Part shown: piece after piece, positions 1-6,796 of the stretch | How positions within the stretch are numbered: the first letter of the stretch is position 1 | Layout of the letters: each line of letters begins with the position of its first letter | From: Spirochaetaceae bacterium UBA1306 | GTDB taxonomy: Bacteria; Spirochaetota; Spirochaetia; Treponematales; Rectinemataceae | Assembly (NCBI GenBank): GCA_002307245.1 | Contig: DBTW01000091.1 | Location: forward strand, 3,232 to 21,841 | Direction: 5' to 3' | DNA length: 18,610 bases | The notes under the pieces: model-generated | The model's input: only the letters and a program-made list of their open reading frames with translations | What the model was told of the DNA's origin: nothing | Database searches by the model: none | Made by a program: the position numbers and the translations under genes

Positions 1-134
1 CTTCTTGGCCACGGCCTTCTTCGCGACCGGCTTCTTGGCCACGGCCTTCTTCGCGGCCGGCTTCTTGGCCACAGCCTTCTTCGCCGCGGGCTTCTTAGCC
101 GCGACCTTCTTAGCCGCGGGCTTCTTAGCCGCGG
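1..134 (-). repeat. Tandem 30-bp coding repeat (15-bp half-units)
   Basis: On the + strand the units 1-30, 31-60 and 61-90 are nearly identical, and 91-120 is a diverged copy. Each begins CTTCTTGGCCACGGCCTTCT or a close variant, and a partial copy continues at 121-134. A 15-bp half-unit (CTTCTTxGCC...) is visible within each. The units encode the decapeptide PAAKKAVAKK on the minus strand. High identity between neighbouring units suggests recent slippage or recombination, so the length may vary between strains. The array continues beyond the left edge. Confidence 0.85.
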
Positions 135-729
135 GCTTCTTCGCCTTAGCCGGCGAAGACTTCTTCTCTAACGCCATGAGAGCCTCCTTCTTCGCCGGCG
201 CGGCCTTATTGGCCTTGACTGCGGCGACCTTCGGGTTACCTATAACCTTCTTCTTAGCGCTGACGGCCTTAGCCGCCTGCGAAGGTTTCTTGGATTGTGA
301 GCGAGACCTGCCGCGCGCGGCCTCGAGGGACTGGATCCGCTTGAAAGCGGCTTGCGCGACTTCCGGATCGTAGGTGGCGAGATCCCAGCCGCGGCGCTGG
401 AGCTCCGCGTATGCCCTGATGGCCACTTCTTCCTGAGGCAAATGCGGGTTCACGACGATGAGCTCGGCGCAAAGATGGCCCAAGCCGACGCGGAGCATGT
501 GAGAAAGCCTGTCGAAGGGAACATTCTTGGCGGCGAGGGCGGCGAGCCATGCGACGAGCTCGTCAGCGACAAGGGACACGGTATCGGGCTGGAGAGGACG
601 GGCTTCCTTTTCCAATCTGCGCTCGAGGCGCTCGTGGACCTTGGCGTAATCTTGGAAATAGGATGCGTCGACGCGCTTCAATTCGACGAGCCGTATCTCG
701 ACGAGTTGCGCGGCGCTTCTATCGGCCAT
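1..729 (-). CDS. Protein with novel N-terminal domain and histone H1-like Lys/Ala repeat tail (3' partial)
   Basis: The frame is open from the ATG at 729 to the left edge, giving 243 codons with no stop, so the C-terminus lies outside the window. Residues 1-140 form a helical, charged domain I do not recognise; it includes RLVELKRVDASYFQDYAKVH near the start and a hydrophobic patch around residues 75-105. From about residue 141 the protein becomes basic (SRSQSKKPSQ), and from about 195 it is an almost pure Lys/Ala/Pro/Val tail with the decapeptide PAAKKAVAKK repeated. Such tails are typical of bacterial histone H1-like DNA- or RNA-binding proteins, so nucleic-acid binding is a reasonable inference. 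The N-terminal function is unknown. A G-rich ribosome-binding site lies just upstream of the ATG, and a good sigma-70 promoter is at 833-861. The gene is divergent from nothing: its upstream neighbour runs in the same direction. Confidence 0.8.
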   Translation of the reverse strand, partial: MADRSAAQLVEIRLVELKRVDASYFQDYAKVHERLERRLEKEARPLQPDTVSLVADELVAWLAALAAKNVPFDRLSHMLRVGLGHLCAELIVVNPHLPQEEVAIRAYAELQRRGWDLATYDPEVAQAAFKRIQSLEAARGRSRSQSKKPSQAAKAVSAKKKVIGNPKVAAVKANKAAPAKKEALMALEKKSSPAKAKKPAAKKPAAKKVAAKKPAAKKAVAKKPAAKKAVAKKPVAKKAVAKK

Positions 730-832
730 GTAGGGCGTCCCCCCTTTCCAATATGAAATGGCATTGTCCGAAAACGCTGATCGCGGTCTTCGATTCGCTC
801 GTCGCAGACGAAGCACGCGAATCGATTTATAC

Positions 833-861
833 ATTATATCGGCATCTCGCAAGTATGGCAA
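833..861 (-). promoter_or_regulatory. Sigma-70 promoter of the H1-tail gene
   Basis: On the minus strand, TTGCCA (861-856) is followed after 17 nt by TATAAT (838-833). The -10 is a perfect consensus and the -35 matches 5 of 6. Transcription would start near 826, leaving a leader of roughly 95 nt before the ATG at 729. I see no riboswitch-like fold in that leader. Confidence 0.65.
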
Positions 862-968
862 AAGCTTTCTTCACTTTGAACGAAAAAAAAAGCGATATGC
901 GCGTTTTTTTCTCTCGAGTACTCGACAGGCGACGCGTGATCGCGCCTTGCGTCCCTAGTAATCGTTCA

Positions 969-999
969 CGCGGTCGCTCTGTTAACGCGAGCGACCGCG
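969..999 (-). terminator. Hairpin after the beta-barrel gene (terminator-like, no U-tract)
   Basis: There is a perfect 10-bp inverted repeat: CGCGGTCGCT at 969-978 and AGCGACCGCG at 990-999, with an 11-nt loop. It starts 14 nt after the stop codon of the minus-strand gene ending at 1013, which is where a terminator is expected. No run of T follows on the minus strand, so intrinsic termination is uncertain; it may only stabilise the 3' end. Confidence 0.45.
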
Positions 1000-1012
1000 C
1001 GATACAGCGAGA

Positions 1013-1627
1013 CTAGAGCTTGAAGACGACACCGAGGCGGCCGGCCCCGCCGTATCCGTAGTATCCACCCTCGAGGTTGATCGCGATACTCGGGGTGATA
1101 TAGAAGTTGTTGCCCTCGAGGCTCGCGAAGCCGAAGTTGAAATCGTTCGCGCTGTCCTTGTAATTGAAGCCGGAATAGGAGTAGTCGTAGCTCCAGCCGT
1201 AGAAGTAGGTACCGAGGCCGAGGCCGACGTATGACTCGACCCTGGAGAGCCACTTCACATCTGGGAGGACATCCTTCCAGCTGACATGGACTGTGCCGAA
1301 GGCGCTGATGGAGAGATAGTGGTAGCTCTCATCATAATCAACGGTGTAGTAGTTATAGGAATCAGTCCAGCCGTAATAGCCGACGCGAGCGGCGGCGCCA
1401 TAGGTAAGGGGGATCTTGTTGGCGACGGTGAACTGGCCGATCCCATATTCGGCGCCACCATACAGATCGAATCCGTTGAAGAAGCCGGAGCCCAGGCCGG
1501 CCTGAATAGTGATGTTGCCTGGCGCGAAGAGCGGCTTGTCCGAAAAGGTCGGCGCGGCCTTGCCCGCCGCGAAGGCGAACACTGTGACGCAAAGGAGAGC
1601 GAGAAGGACGACGAACGTTTTCTTCAT
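1013..1627 (-). CDS. Small exported outer-membrane beta-barrel-like protein
   Basis: This is a 204-aa protein. It starts MKKTFVVLLALLCVTVFAFA, a classic Sec signal peptide with probable cleavage after the Ala-Phe-Ala near residue 20. The Cys is not in a lipobox context. The mature part is rich in Gly, Tyr, Phe and Trp, with alternating amphipathic stretches (for example YYGWTDSYNYYTVDYDESYH, then YVGLGLGTYFYGWSYDYSYS), and ends ...RLGVVFKL. This resembles small 8-10-strand outer-membrane barrels, and no specific family is recognised. The ATG at 1627 is chosen over the upstream in-frame start at 1687 because GGAGGT lies 7 nt before it and the signal peptide starts there. The promoter is at 1659-1687. 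It is a single-gene unit with a hairpin at its end. Confidence 0.8.
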   Translation of the reverse strand: MKKTFVVLLALLCVTVFAFAAGKAAPTFSDKPLFAPGNITIQAGLGSGFFNGFDLYGGAEYGIGQFTVANKIPLTYGAAARVGYYGWTDSYNYYTVDYDESYHYLSISAFGTVHVSWKDVLPDVKWLSRVESYVGLGLGTYFYGWSYDYSYSGFNYKDSANDFNFGFASLEGNNFYITPSIAINLEGGYYGYGGAGRLGVVFKL

Positions 1628-1658
1628 AAAGGCACCTCCGACAATAAGAACTGAATTG

Positions 1659-1687
1659 TATATAGCACATTGATTCATCCGATACAA
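1659..1687 (-). promoter_or_regulatory. Sigma-70 promoter of the beta-barrel gene
   Basis: On the minus strand, TTGTAT (1687-1682) is followed after 17 nt by TATATA (1664-1659). A start near 1652 gives a leader of about 25 nt containing the GGAGGT ribosome-binding site. Confidence 0.55.
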
Positions 1688-1803
1688 TCCGGAGCGATGG
1701 GAGACCCTTAGCCTGCGGTTTCGGCGCTCGGGCGCCAGCGGCCATCCATGGCTACGGATCGCGGGAAAAGCGCATAATTACAGGGGAATATCACGCGGGC
1801 ACT

Positions 1804-1832
1804 TTGAACTGAAGGCCTTCTCGGCGTATAGT
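1804..1832 (+). promoter_or_regulatory. Sigma-70 promoter of the MotA-like/FliG-like pair
   Basis: TTGAAC (1804-1809) is followed after 17 nt by TATAGT (1827-1832). A transcript starting near 1839 would exclude the in-frame ATG at 1833, which supports the ATG at 1854 as the translation start. Confidence 0.6.
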
Positions 1833-1853
1833 ATGGGCTATGGGGGAAGGGGC

Positions 1854-2258
1854 ATGATCCAGTGGAACGCGGACCTCGCGCGCAGGCTCCAATGCCGCGA
1901 TGAGGATAAAAAAGAGCTCGCACCGTTCATCAAGAGGCTTATGGAGCTCGATCGCAAGGCGCGCAACGAGGGATTCCTCTCCCTCGAGTCCGAGCTGGCC
2001 TCGATAGACGACCCCCTCCTCGCCGTCGGCGTCCGCCTGGTCATGGAAGGCGTGTCCGGCGAGGCCCTGGAAGAGATACTGGCTACCTACCTCCTCATAG
2101 AGGAGCGCTCGGGCTGGCCCTTCCTCAAGTCCTGCGTGACGATAGAGGGCCTGCTCGCGCTGGCCGAGTCCGACGATCCGGCCCTGATGGCGCGGAAGCT
2201 CCTCCCCTACTTCGGCGCGGACAAGGCCCTCGCCGCCCTCGAGGAGCTGGAGCGATGA
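1854..2258 (+). CDS. Soluble MotA cytoplasmic-loop-like protein
   Basis: The protein is 134 aa when started at the ATG at 1854, which has G-rich GGGGGAAGG directly upstream; the in-frame ATG at 1833 lies before the predicted transcript start. The core ELDRKARNEGFLSLESEL, then DDPLLAVGVRLVMEG and a short acidic helix, matches the MotA/PomA stator loop between TM2 and TM3 (RxxGxxSLE...DPxxxxGxxLVxxG). Arg37 and Glu45 have the same spacing as E. coli MotA Arg90 and Glu98, the residues that contact FliG. Unlike MotA (about 250-300 aa, four membrane helices), no hydrophobic membrane segment is present. The C-terminal 40 residues are helical (IEGLLALAESDDPALMARKL). The stop overlaps the next ATG by 4 bp, so the two genes are almost certainly co-translated. 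The homology is assigned by eye. Function is unknown; interaction with the downstream FliG-like protein is an inference. Confidence 0.65.
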   Translation: MIQWNADLARRLQCRDEDKKELAPFIKRLMELDRKARNEGFLSLESELASIDDPLLAVGVRLVMEGVSGEALEEILATYLLIEERSGWPFLKSCVTIEGLLALAESDDPALMARKLLPYFGADKALAALEELER

Positions 2259-3358
2259 TCGAATCGATCGCGAAGGCCTCGCGGAGCTTCCTCGAGGCTC
2301 CGCGGGTCTCGCGCCAGAAGAAGGACGCGCTTTTCGAGCAGGCTTGCCGCGTCGCGCTGGTCGCCCAGGAGGCCAGGAGCTCCGATAAGGCCATCGACAA
2401 AGCCGTGGTCGCCGAACGCCGGAAGCTGCTCAAGGCCGCCCTCGCGATGGTCGCGAGCGGGGCCTCGGCCGAGGACATCGAGGCGGCCATGGCCGCCCAA
2501 CCCAAGGCGGAGGGGGGAGCCGAGGGCGATCCCGGCATAGAGCTCGAGCGGGCCATGGTGGACTCGGGTTGCCGCGCCCTCGCGCGCAACGAGCACTACA
2601 GCGTCGTGATGCGGCGCATGACGGCCTTCCTTGGGCCCGAGTACTTCGATAAGGCGGAAGCCTGGTTATTGGAACGCTCGAAACGGCGCCGCGGCCATGC
2701 CGAGAGCCTCGTGGTCCCCGGCGAGCTACCCGACGTCATCCGCATCCTCGCCATGGACAAGCGGAACCTCGAGCGGGCCATGCGCGCATCGGGCCGCGAC
2801 ATCGCGACAGCGGCCCTCGCCGGCTGCCCGCAGGAGAGCATGGACCTCGTCCGCCCTCTCTACGGCCGGGTAGGCGCCGCGGCCTTGGAGGACGAGGCGG
2901 CCCATCTGCGCTCGAAGCTTTCCGGCGACGAGATCGCCCAAGCCCAAGCGGCCTTCCTCGAGGTCCTGCGCAACCTGGAGGAGCGCGGCGAGCTGCGCCT
3001 CGGGCCGGAAGACGAGCTCTCGGCCGACCCGGCCTTCGTGGCCGCCCTCACGCGGGCAGTCCTCGGCCTCGATACCGCGGTGATCAAGGGCGCCTTCCGC
3101 CTAGCCGAGGGCGCCCTCGTGGCCACGGCGATGCAGGGCATGGAGCCCCAAGCTCACGACCGGATACTCGAGGCTCTCTCCAAGAAAGAGATGCGCCGCA
3201 TCCTGAACGCGATCGATGACGCGGACCCCCTGCCGAGGCACGCCGTACAAGGCGCGGGCAGGGAGCTCGCCGCGAGACTCTTCGAGACTGCTGCCGCGGC
3301 GAAGTCGCCTCGCGCCGAGCTCGAGAGGCTCGCCGTTGTCCGCGATTGGGAATCCTAG
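2255..3358 (+). CDS. FliG C-domain-like protein (divergent paralogue)
   Basis: The protein has 367 residues. Residues 158-248 follow the FliG C-terminal torque domain: LPDVIRILAMDKRNLERAM, then a middle helix pair, then the LRSKLSGDEIAQAQAAFLEV and RNLEERGELRL helices, equivalent to FliG's R-LSxVExxQxxIxxxxRxLxExGE. The first Arg of the torque helix is kept (NLER), while the following acidic stretch (EVD in FliG) reads ASG. Residues 258-345 look like a second, weaker copy of the same fold (LTRAVLGLDTAVIKGAFRLA ... LSKKEMRRILNAID). Residues 35-80 contain EAR...LAMVASGASAEDIEAAM, reminiscent of the MotA loop. A canonical FliG is about 340 aa with N, M and C domains; the N domain that binds FliF is not evident here. 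The gene is translationally coupled to the preceding MotA-like gene and is not among other flagellar genes. It is most likely a repurposed motor-switch relative; a true FliG is unlikely. Confidence 0.65.
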   Translation: MIESIAKASRSFLEAPRVSRQKKDALFEQACRVALVAQEARSSDKAIDKAVVAERRKLLKAALAMVASGASAEDIEAAMAAQPKAEGGAEGDPGIELERAMVDSGCRALARNEHYSVVMRRMTAFLGPEYFDKAEAWLLERSKRRRGHAESLVVPGELPDVIRILAMDKRNLERAMRASGRDIATAALAGCPQESMDLVRPLYGRVGAAALEDEAAHLRSKLSGDEIAQAQAAFLEVLRNLEERGELRLGPEDELSADPAFVAALTRAVLGLDTAVIKGAFRLAEGALVATAMQGMEPQAHDRILEALSKKEMRRILNAIDDADPLPRHAVQGAGRELAARLFETAAAAKSPRAELERLAVVRDWES

Positions 3359-3385
3359 GCCCGACGGCAGAGCGGATAGAAAAAG

Positions 3386-4279
3386 CTATTTACCTCGAGA
3401 GGTCGGCTTCTTGGCGACGGCCTTCGCGGCCACGGCGCGCTTGGGAGCGGCCTTCGCCGATTTGAGGGGCGCCTTCTCGGCCGACTTGCCGCTGTTCTTC
3501 GAGGGCTTGGCCTTCTTGGAGGCGTCGGCTTTGCCTTTGGCGGCAGCCACCTTCTTGACCGAACCGGCCTTGGATCGGCTGATCGGCGCCGGCTTGAGGG
3601 GGAAATACGCGGCAGAACGCTCGCGCGACGCCGCTTTCCCCTCGCGCGACTTGGCGGCCGGCTTGACCGACACCATGCGCTCGAAATCGTCCCAGCGATC
3701 AGCGAAGGCCTCGCGGATATCGAAGCCGAAGCCGGACTCGATCCACATGACCGCAGTCACGTAGACGCCGCCAATGATGGCGACGGCCGCGGAGACCGGG
3801 TCGAGGTCGGAGCGCAGCTCGCCTGACTTGATTCCCTCGTTGACGCAGGCGAGTACTTGGGCCTGGTCCCTGGCGTCGTTCGCGGCGACCGAAGCCTTGA
3901 GCTCCGGATAGCCGCGGAAAACGTGCCGAGCGCAGACGAGCACGTAGGCGAAATCGCGGCTGGCCGCGATAGCGTCCACGATGGAGAAGCTCGCCTTGCG
4001 CAGCTTTACCAAGCCCTGTATCCCGGACTCGGAAAAAGACTCCACAGAGCGGCCGTAGATCCTCTCGTAGACACTAAATAAACCGCCGAAAAGGCCATCG
4101 ACGCCATCGAAATGACGGAAAATGGCCGGCTCGGTGATACCTGCCCTGGTCGCGATGTTCTTGAGCGTCGCGGCACGGGGCCCTTCCTCACGAATGACGG
4201 CCGAAGCGGCCGTAAGGACCGCGGTCTTGGCCTTTGTATATGGCCAGGAGGGGTCAGAAGTAAAAATCTCAGGGGTCAT
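3386..4279 (-). CDS. TetR-family regulator with histone H1-like C-terminal tail
   Basis: The protein has 297 residues against the usual 190-220. Residues 15-62 are a standard TetR DNA-binding domain (AVIREEGPRAATLKNIATRA, then GITEPAIFRHF). Residues 65-205 form the helical ligand/dimer domain. From about 206 to the end it is a basic Lys/Ala/Ser/Pro tail (KKAKPSKNSGKSAEK, ending AAKAVAKKPTSRGK), similar in composition to the tail of the protein at 1-729. No ribosome-binding site precedes the ATG. The -10 box ends 6 nt before it, so the transcript is probably leaderless. A dyad overlapping the -35 box suggests autorepression. It converges with the FliG-like gene (27-bp gap). The ligand and any further targets are unknown; the beta-lactamase-fold gene upstream on the same strand is a possible partner. 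Confidence 0.85.
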   Translation of the reverse strand: MTPEIFTSDPSWPYTKAKTAVLTAASAVIREEGPRAATLKNIATRAGITEPAIFRHFDGVDGLFGGLFSVYERIYGRSVESFSESGIQGLVKLRKASFSIVDAIAASRDFAYVLVCARHVFRGYPELKASVAANDARDQAQVLACVNEGIKSGELRSDLDPVSAAVAIIGGVYVTAVMWIESGFGFDIREAFADRWDDFERMVSVKPAAKSREGKAASRERSAAYFPLKPAPISRSKAGSVKKVAAAKGKADASKKAKPSKNSGKSAEKAPLKSAKAAPKRAVAAKAVAKKPTSRGK

Positions 4280-4285
4280 AAAGAG

Positions 4286-4314
4286 AATATATCAAGGAGG
4301 ACCAACCGTGTGAA
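4286..4314 (-). promoter_or_regulatory. Sigma-70 promoter of tetR, leaderless
   Basis: On the minus strand, TTCACA (4314-4309, 5 of 6) is followed after 17 nt by TATATT (4291-4286, 5 of 6). Only 6 nt (CTCTTT) separate the -10 box from the ATG at 4279, so the transcript should begin at or next to the start codon. Confidence 0.65.
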
Positions 4315-4322
4315 GCGGTTGG
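4302..4322. promoter_or_regulatory. Putative TetR operator
   Basis: A perfect inverted repeat, CCAACCG (4302-4308) and CGGTTGG (4316-4322), has a 7-bp spacer. The -35 hexamer of the tetR promoter fills the spacer exactly, so a dimer bound here would block RNA polymerase. Assignment to the adjacent TetR is an inference from position and symmetry. Confidence 0.5.
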
Positions 4323-4420
4323 AGGGTTTAGAGCCCTTCGAGATAAATATTTCGCAAACTATTTACAAATAAGAGGATGACTACATTATATGGTATGTTT
4401 CGATCAAAAAGAACACAAGG

Positions 4421-5878
4421 TTAGTTCCGTAATCGCTTTATTCCAGAGGCTCCACCCAACCAGGTAAGGCGAGAAATATTGCGTAATACTCCGAACAAGC
4501 AGGCAAAAAGGCACCAAACCGCCAGACTCGGCTCGAGTTGAAGCAAGCTACGCCAGGAAACGCCCCTACCAAAGGCCAGACCCACGGCGATCGGGCAAAG
4601 CAGGACAATTCCGATACGCAGGGCTATACCGACCCAGCACCTAATACGCGCGAAAAGTATGGGGCCTCGAGAACCCTTGGCCTCGGCTTTATCCCTCGCT
4701 CCCTTGGCCCAAGCGAGGGCCCCGCCCGTCTGCAGCACCAAGGCTAAGAGGTGAACGATAGCGACCACGGCGAGAAGGATATACAACCTGCCGAGCGGGA
4801 AGGGTCGAGAGGACTCGCCGTCGCGCATGATGCGCCTCGCTCCTTCGGTCAGGGCCGGGAGCGCGATAAGGGACTGAAGCAGAGAGCCTTGGGGCGCGAG
4901 CACGGCCACGCCAGCCCTCTTGTCCGGCCAGAGTACCAGCCGGGAGGAAAAACCGTCGAGGGAGCCGTCGTGATAGGCGACTCTGCCCTCGTCGTCCTGG
5001 CCGATGAATAGACCGTAGCCATAGGGGGCATGAGGCGAAAGGGGATCGAAAAGGCTTATCACCGCGCGAGTCGGCAGCGGGCCCCGCTTCGTCTTCTCGG
5101 GGCCAAGGAGGTAAGCCATGTATTTCCCGATATCCGCCGCGCTGCTCACGAGGTATCCGGAAGAGGCCGCGACGGCGCTCGTCGAGGGAGCCCTCGGTAG
5201 GGAGAGTGCGAAGAAGTAGGCGGAGCCCCGCGGCGGAACGGCCGGGACGCGGGCATCGCTCGACGAAAGGCCGAGGGGAGCGAGGACCCGCGCGGCCAGG
5301 AGCTCGGAATAGGGCTGGCCAGCCGCCTTTTCCATGACGAGGGCGAGAACCTGATAGTCGGTATCGAGATAGCGGAAGGCTTGGCCGGGGGCGGCCTCGG
5401 GCTTGGAGGAGGACATCAGGCGAGCCGCGGCCTCGAGACCAAGGGCGGAGGGGTGCAGGTCATCGAAGTCATCGTCCGAGAAGCCGCTCGTATGGGAGAT
5501 GAGGTGGCGGATGGTTACGCCCTCGACGAACCAGGGAAGGTAACTGGAGACCGACATATCGAGGGATAGCAGGCCCTCGCGGACCAGGGAATAGGCGCAA
5601 AGGGCGGCCATGGACTTGGCGGCCGCCGGCGCGTAGAGCCTCGTGTCGGGGCCAATCGGCGCACCGGAACCGTCCTTCCCGAAGCCGTCCACATAAAGGA
5701 CCGAGCCGTCGGACACGGCGGCCACGGAAAAGCCAGAATAGCCCTGCCGCTTCATCTCGACGCGGAAGAAAGTGGCGAGATCGGTATAGCGCTCGGGCGC
5801 GATATCGGGGGAGTAGAGCAGCAGGAGGGCCGCCGCCGCGATGACCGCGATAGGCGCGATCCGTCTCAGGACCTTCAT
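4421..5878 (-). CDS. Membrane-bound beta-lactamase/PBP-fold protein lacking the catalytic Ser
   Basis: The protein has 485 residues from the ATG at 5878, chosen because the -10 box ends 8 nt upstream; an in-frame ATG at 5911 would precede the transcript. Residues 7-22 are an N-terminal membrane anchor. Residues 28-350 follow the class C beta-lactamase/serine hydrolase fold (SHTSGF at 128-133, GQPYSELLAARVLAPLGL at 187-204). The SxxK motif reads A85-A-A-K88, so the nucleophilic Ser is Ala. The YxN motif reads Y170-L-D172, while HxG is kept (H303-D-G305). About three membrane helices follow at 364-384, 414-436 and 450-467. Active members hydrolyse or transfer peptidoglycan or D-amino peptides at the outer face of the inner membrane; this one is probably catalytically dead or altered. 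The frame is intact, so it is not a decayed gene. Confidence 0.8.
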   Translation of the reverse strand: MKVLRRIAPIAVIAAAALLLLYSPDIAPERYTDLATFFRVEMKRQGYSGFSVAAVSDGSVLYVDGFGKDGSGAPIGPDTRLYAPAAAKSMAALCAYSLVREGLLSLDMSVSSYLPWFVEGVTIRHLISHTSGFSDDDFDDLHPSALGLEAAARLMSSSKPEAAPGQAFRYLDTDYQVLALVMEKAAGQPYSELLAARVLAPLGLSSSDARVPAVPPRGSAYFFALSLPRAPSTSAVAASSGYLVSSAADIGKYMAYLLGPEKTKRGPLPTRAVISLFDPLSPHAPYGYGLFIGQDDEGRVAYHDGSLDGFSSRLVLWPDKRAGVAVLAPQGSLLQSLIALPALTEGARRIMRDGESSRPFPLGRLYILLAVVAIVHLLALVLQTGGALAWAKGARDKAEAKGSRGPILFARIRCWVGIALRIGIVLLCPIAVGLAFGRGVSWRSLLQLEPSLAVWCLFACLFGVLRNISRLTWLGGASGIKRLRN

Positions 5879-5886
5879 CGAGTTCG

Positions 5887-5895
5887 AGTATAGCA
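5887..5895 (-). promoter_or_regulatory. Extended -10 promoter of the beta-lactamase-fold gene
   Basis: The minus strand reads TGCTATACT (5895-5887), an extended -10 (TGn before a 5-of-6 -10 box) with no good -35, as is usual for this promoter type. The ATG at 5878 begins 8 nt after the box, giving an essentially leaderless transcript. Confidence 0.5.
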
Positions 5896-5977
5896 TACCG
5901 CGACGGGGCATCGCGAGGTGGAAAAAGCGGCGGGCGGTAGACTAAAGACCGGAGCCGGAGCAGAATCCGGGCGGATC

Positions 5978-6769
5978 ATGGGCATCATCCGCGAAGTGAA
6001 GACGATTGAAGGCCGGCGTGGTCCTCTCCGGGAACATTCGCACGACGAGCACTCGATCGCGCTTGTATGGCGAGGCGCCACGAAAGCCTCCGTCGACGGC
6101 CAGAGGCGAACCGTCCAGGCCGGACAGGCGGCCCTAATCGCCGCGGGGATGCCCCACGAATGCTCGCCGATTTCCGCGGAGGATTGGGGCTATACCCTCT
6201 TATTGGTGGCGGCGGGCGGAGACGAACTGCTCGATAACGCGTTGGCAGGCGCCGAGGGCGGTTTGCTCGTGATAGGGATCCCGACTCGAAGAGCCCTAGC
6301 CATGGCCGAAGCGGCCGAGCACGGCTCCGAAGCGGCGGCCCTCGGCGCCATGGACGAATTACTTGCGATGACAGGCCAAGCGCGAGAGACCCATGGGTTC
6401 TCGCGGGGCATTATCATGCGACAGGCCGGTATCGAGGCGGCAGAAGCCCGCCTGCGCTCCTCGATAGAAGAAGGCGCGAGCCTCGATGAGCTATCCGAGC
6501 TCGCCGGCATGGGGAAATACGGTTTCGCCCGCGCCTTCAAGGCGGGCTATGGGCTCAGCCCTCACGCCTATCTGCTAAACCTAAGGGTGAACCAAGCGAA
6601 GGCGATGCTCGGCTCGGGGCGGCCCCTGGCGGATACGGCCCTCGCCTGTGGATTTTGCGACCAAAGCCACTTCACGCGCGTGTTCGAACGCACCGTGGGC
6701 CTGTCTCCCGCCGTTTATGCCAGGCTCATGGCCCGCCGGCGGGGCCGCAAGAACGTACAAGACGACTAG
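5978..6769 (+). CDS. AraC-family regulator with N-terminal cupin domain
   Basis: The protein has 263 residues from the ATG at 5978. Residues 15-95 form the sugar/effector-binding cupin (REHSHDEHSIALVWRG with His20, His22 and His25; then GQAALIAAGMPHE). Residues 165-258 carry the double helix-turn-helix (LDELSELAGMGKYGFARAFK, GYGLSPHAYLLNLRVNQAK, then FCDQSHFTRVFERTVGLSP). The upstream GTG at 5918 would add 20 unrelated residues and lacks a ribosome-binding site. A possible promoter, TAGACT-17-CAGAAT (5938-5966), lies inside that extension and favours the later start. The DUF2000 gene follows 27 bp downstream, presumably in the same unit and a likely target. The gene is divergent from the beta-lactamase-fold gene, with about 100 bp shared between the two start codons. 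Confidence 0.85.
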   Translation: MGIIREVKTIEGRRGPLREHSHDEHSIALVWRGATKASVDGQRRTVQAGQAALIAAGMPHECSPISAEDWGYTLLLVAAGGDELLDNALAGAEGGLLVIGIPTRRALAMAEAAEHGSEAAALGAMDELLAMTGQARETHGFSRGIIMRQAGIEAAEARLRSSIEEGASLDELSELAGMGKYGFARAFKAGYGLSPHAYLLNLRVNQAKAMLGSGRPLADTALACGFCDQSHFTRVFERTVGLSPAVYARLMARRRGRKNVQDD

Positions 6770-6796
6770 GCCCGGTGCCGACTAGGCTCGGAGCCC

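Noticed and set aside
1..134. CRISPR-like regular repeats
   Set aside because: The 30-bp units are directly adjacent with no spacers and are in a coding frame.
5..373. A + strand frame with Phe/Ala/Gly repeats
   Set aside because: It is the antisense reading of the Lys/Ala tail repeats. The minus frame continues with a promoter, ribosome-binding site and balanced N-terminal domain.
730..832. Riboswitch in the leader of the H1-tail gene
   Set aside because: The leader is about 95 nt but shows no recognisable conserved aptamer core or terminator/antiterminator pair.
4122..4313. Small + strand frame ending near AAGGAGG at 4294
   Set aside because: It is antisense to the TetR DNA-binding domain, and the GTG at 4308 after AAGGAGG is followed at once by a stop codon, so no gene starts there.
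5918..5977. GTG start giving a longer AraC protein
   Set aside because: The extra 20 residues are outside the family's usual N-terminus, no ribosome-binding site precedes the GTG, and a candidate promoter lies within the extension.
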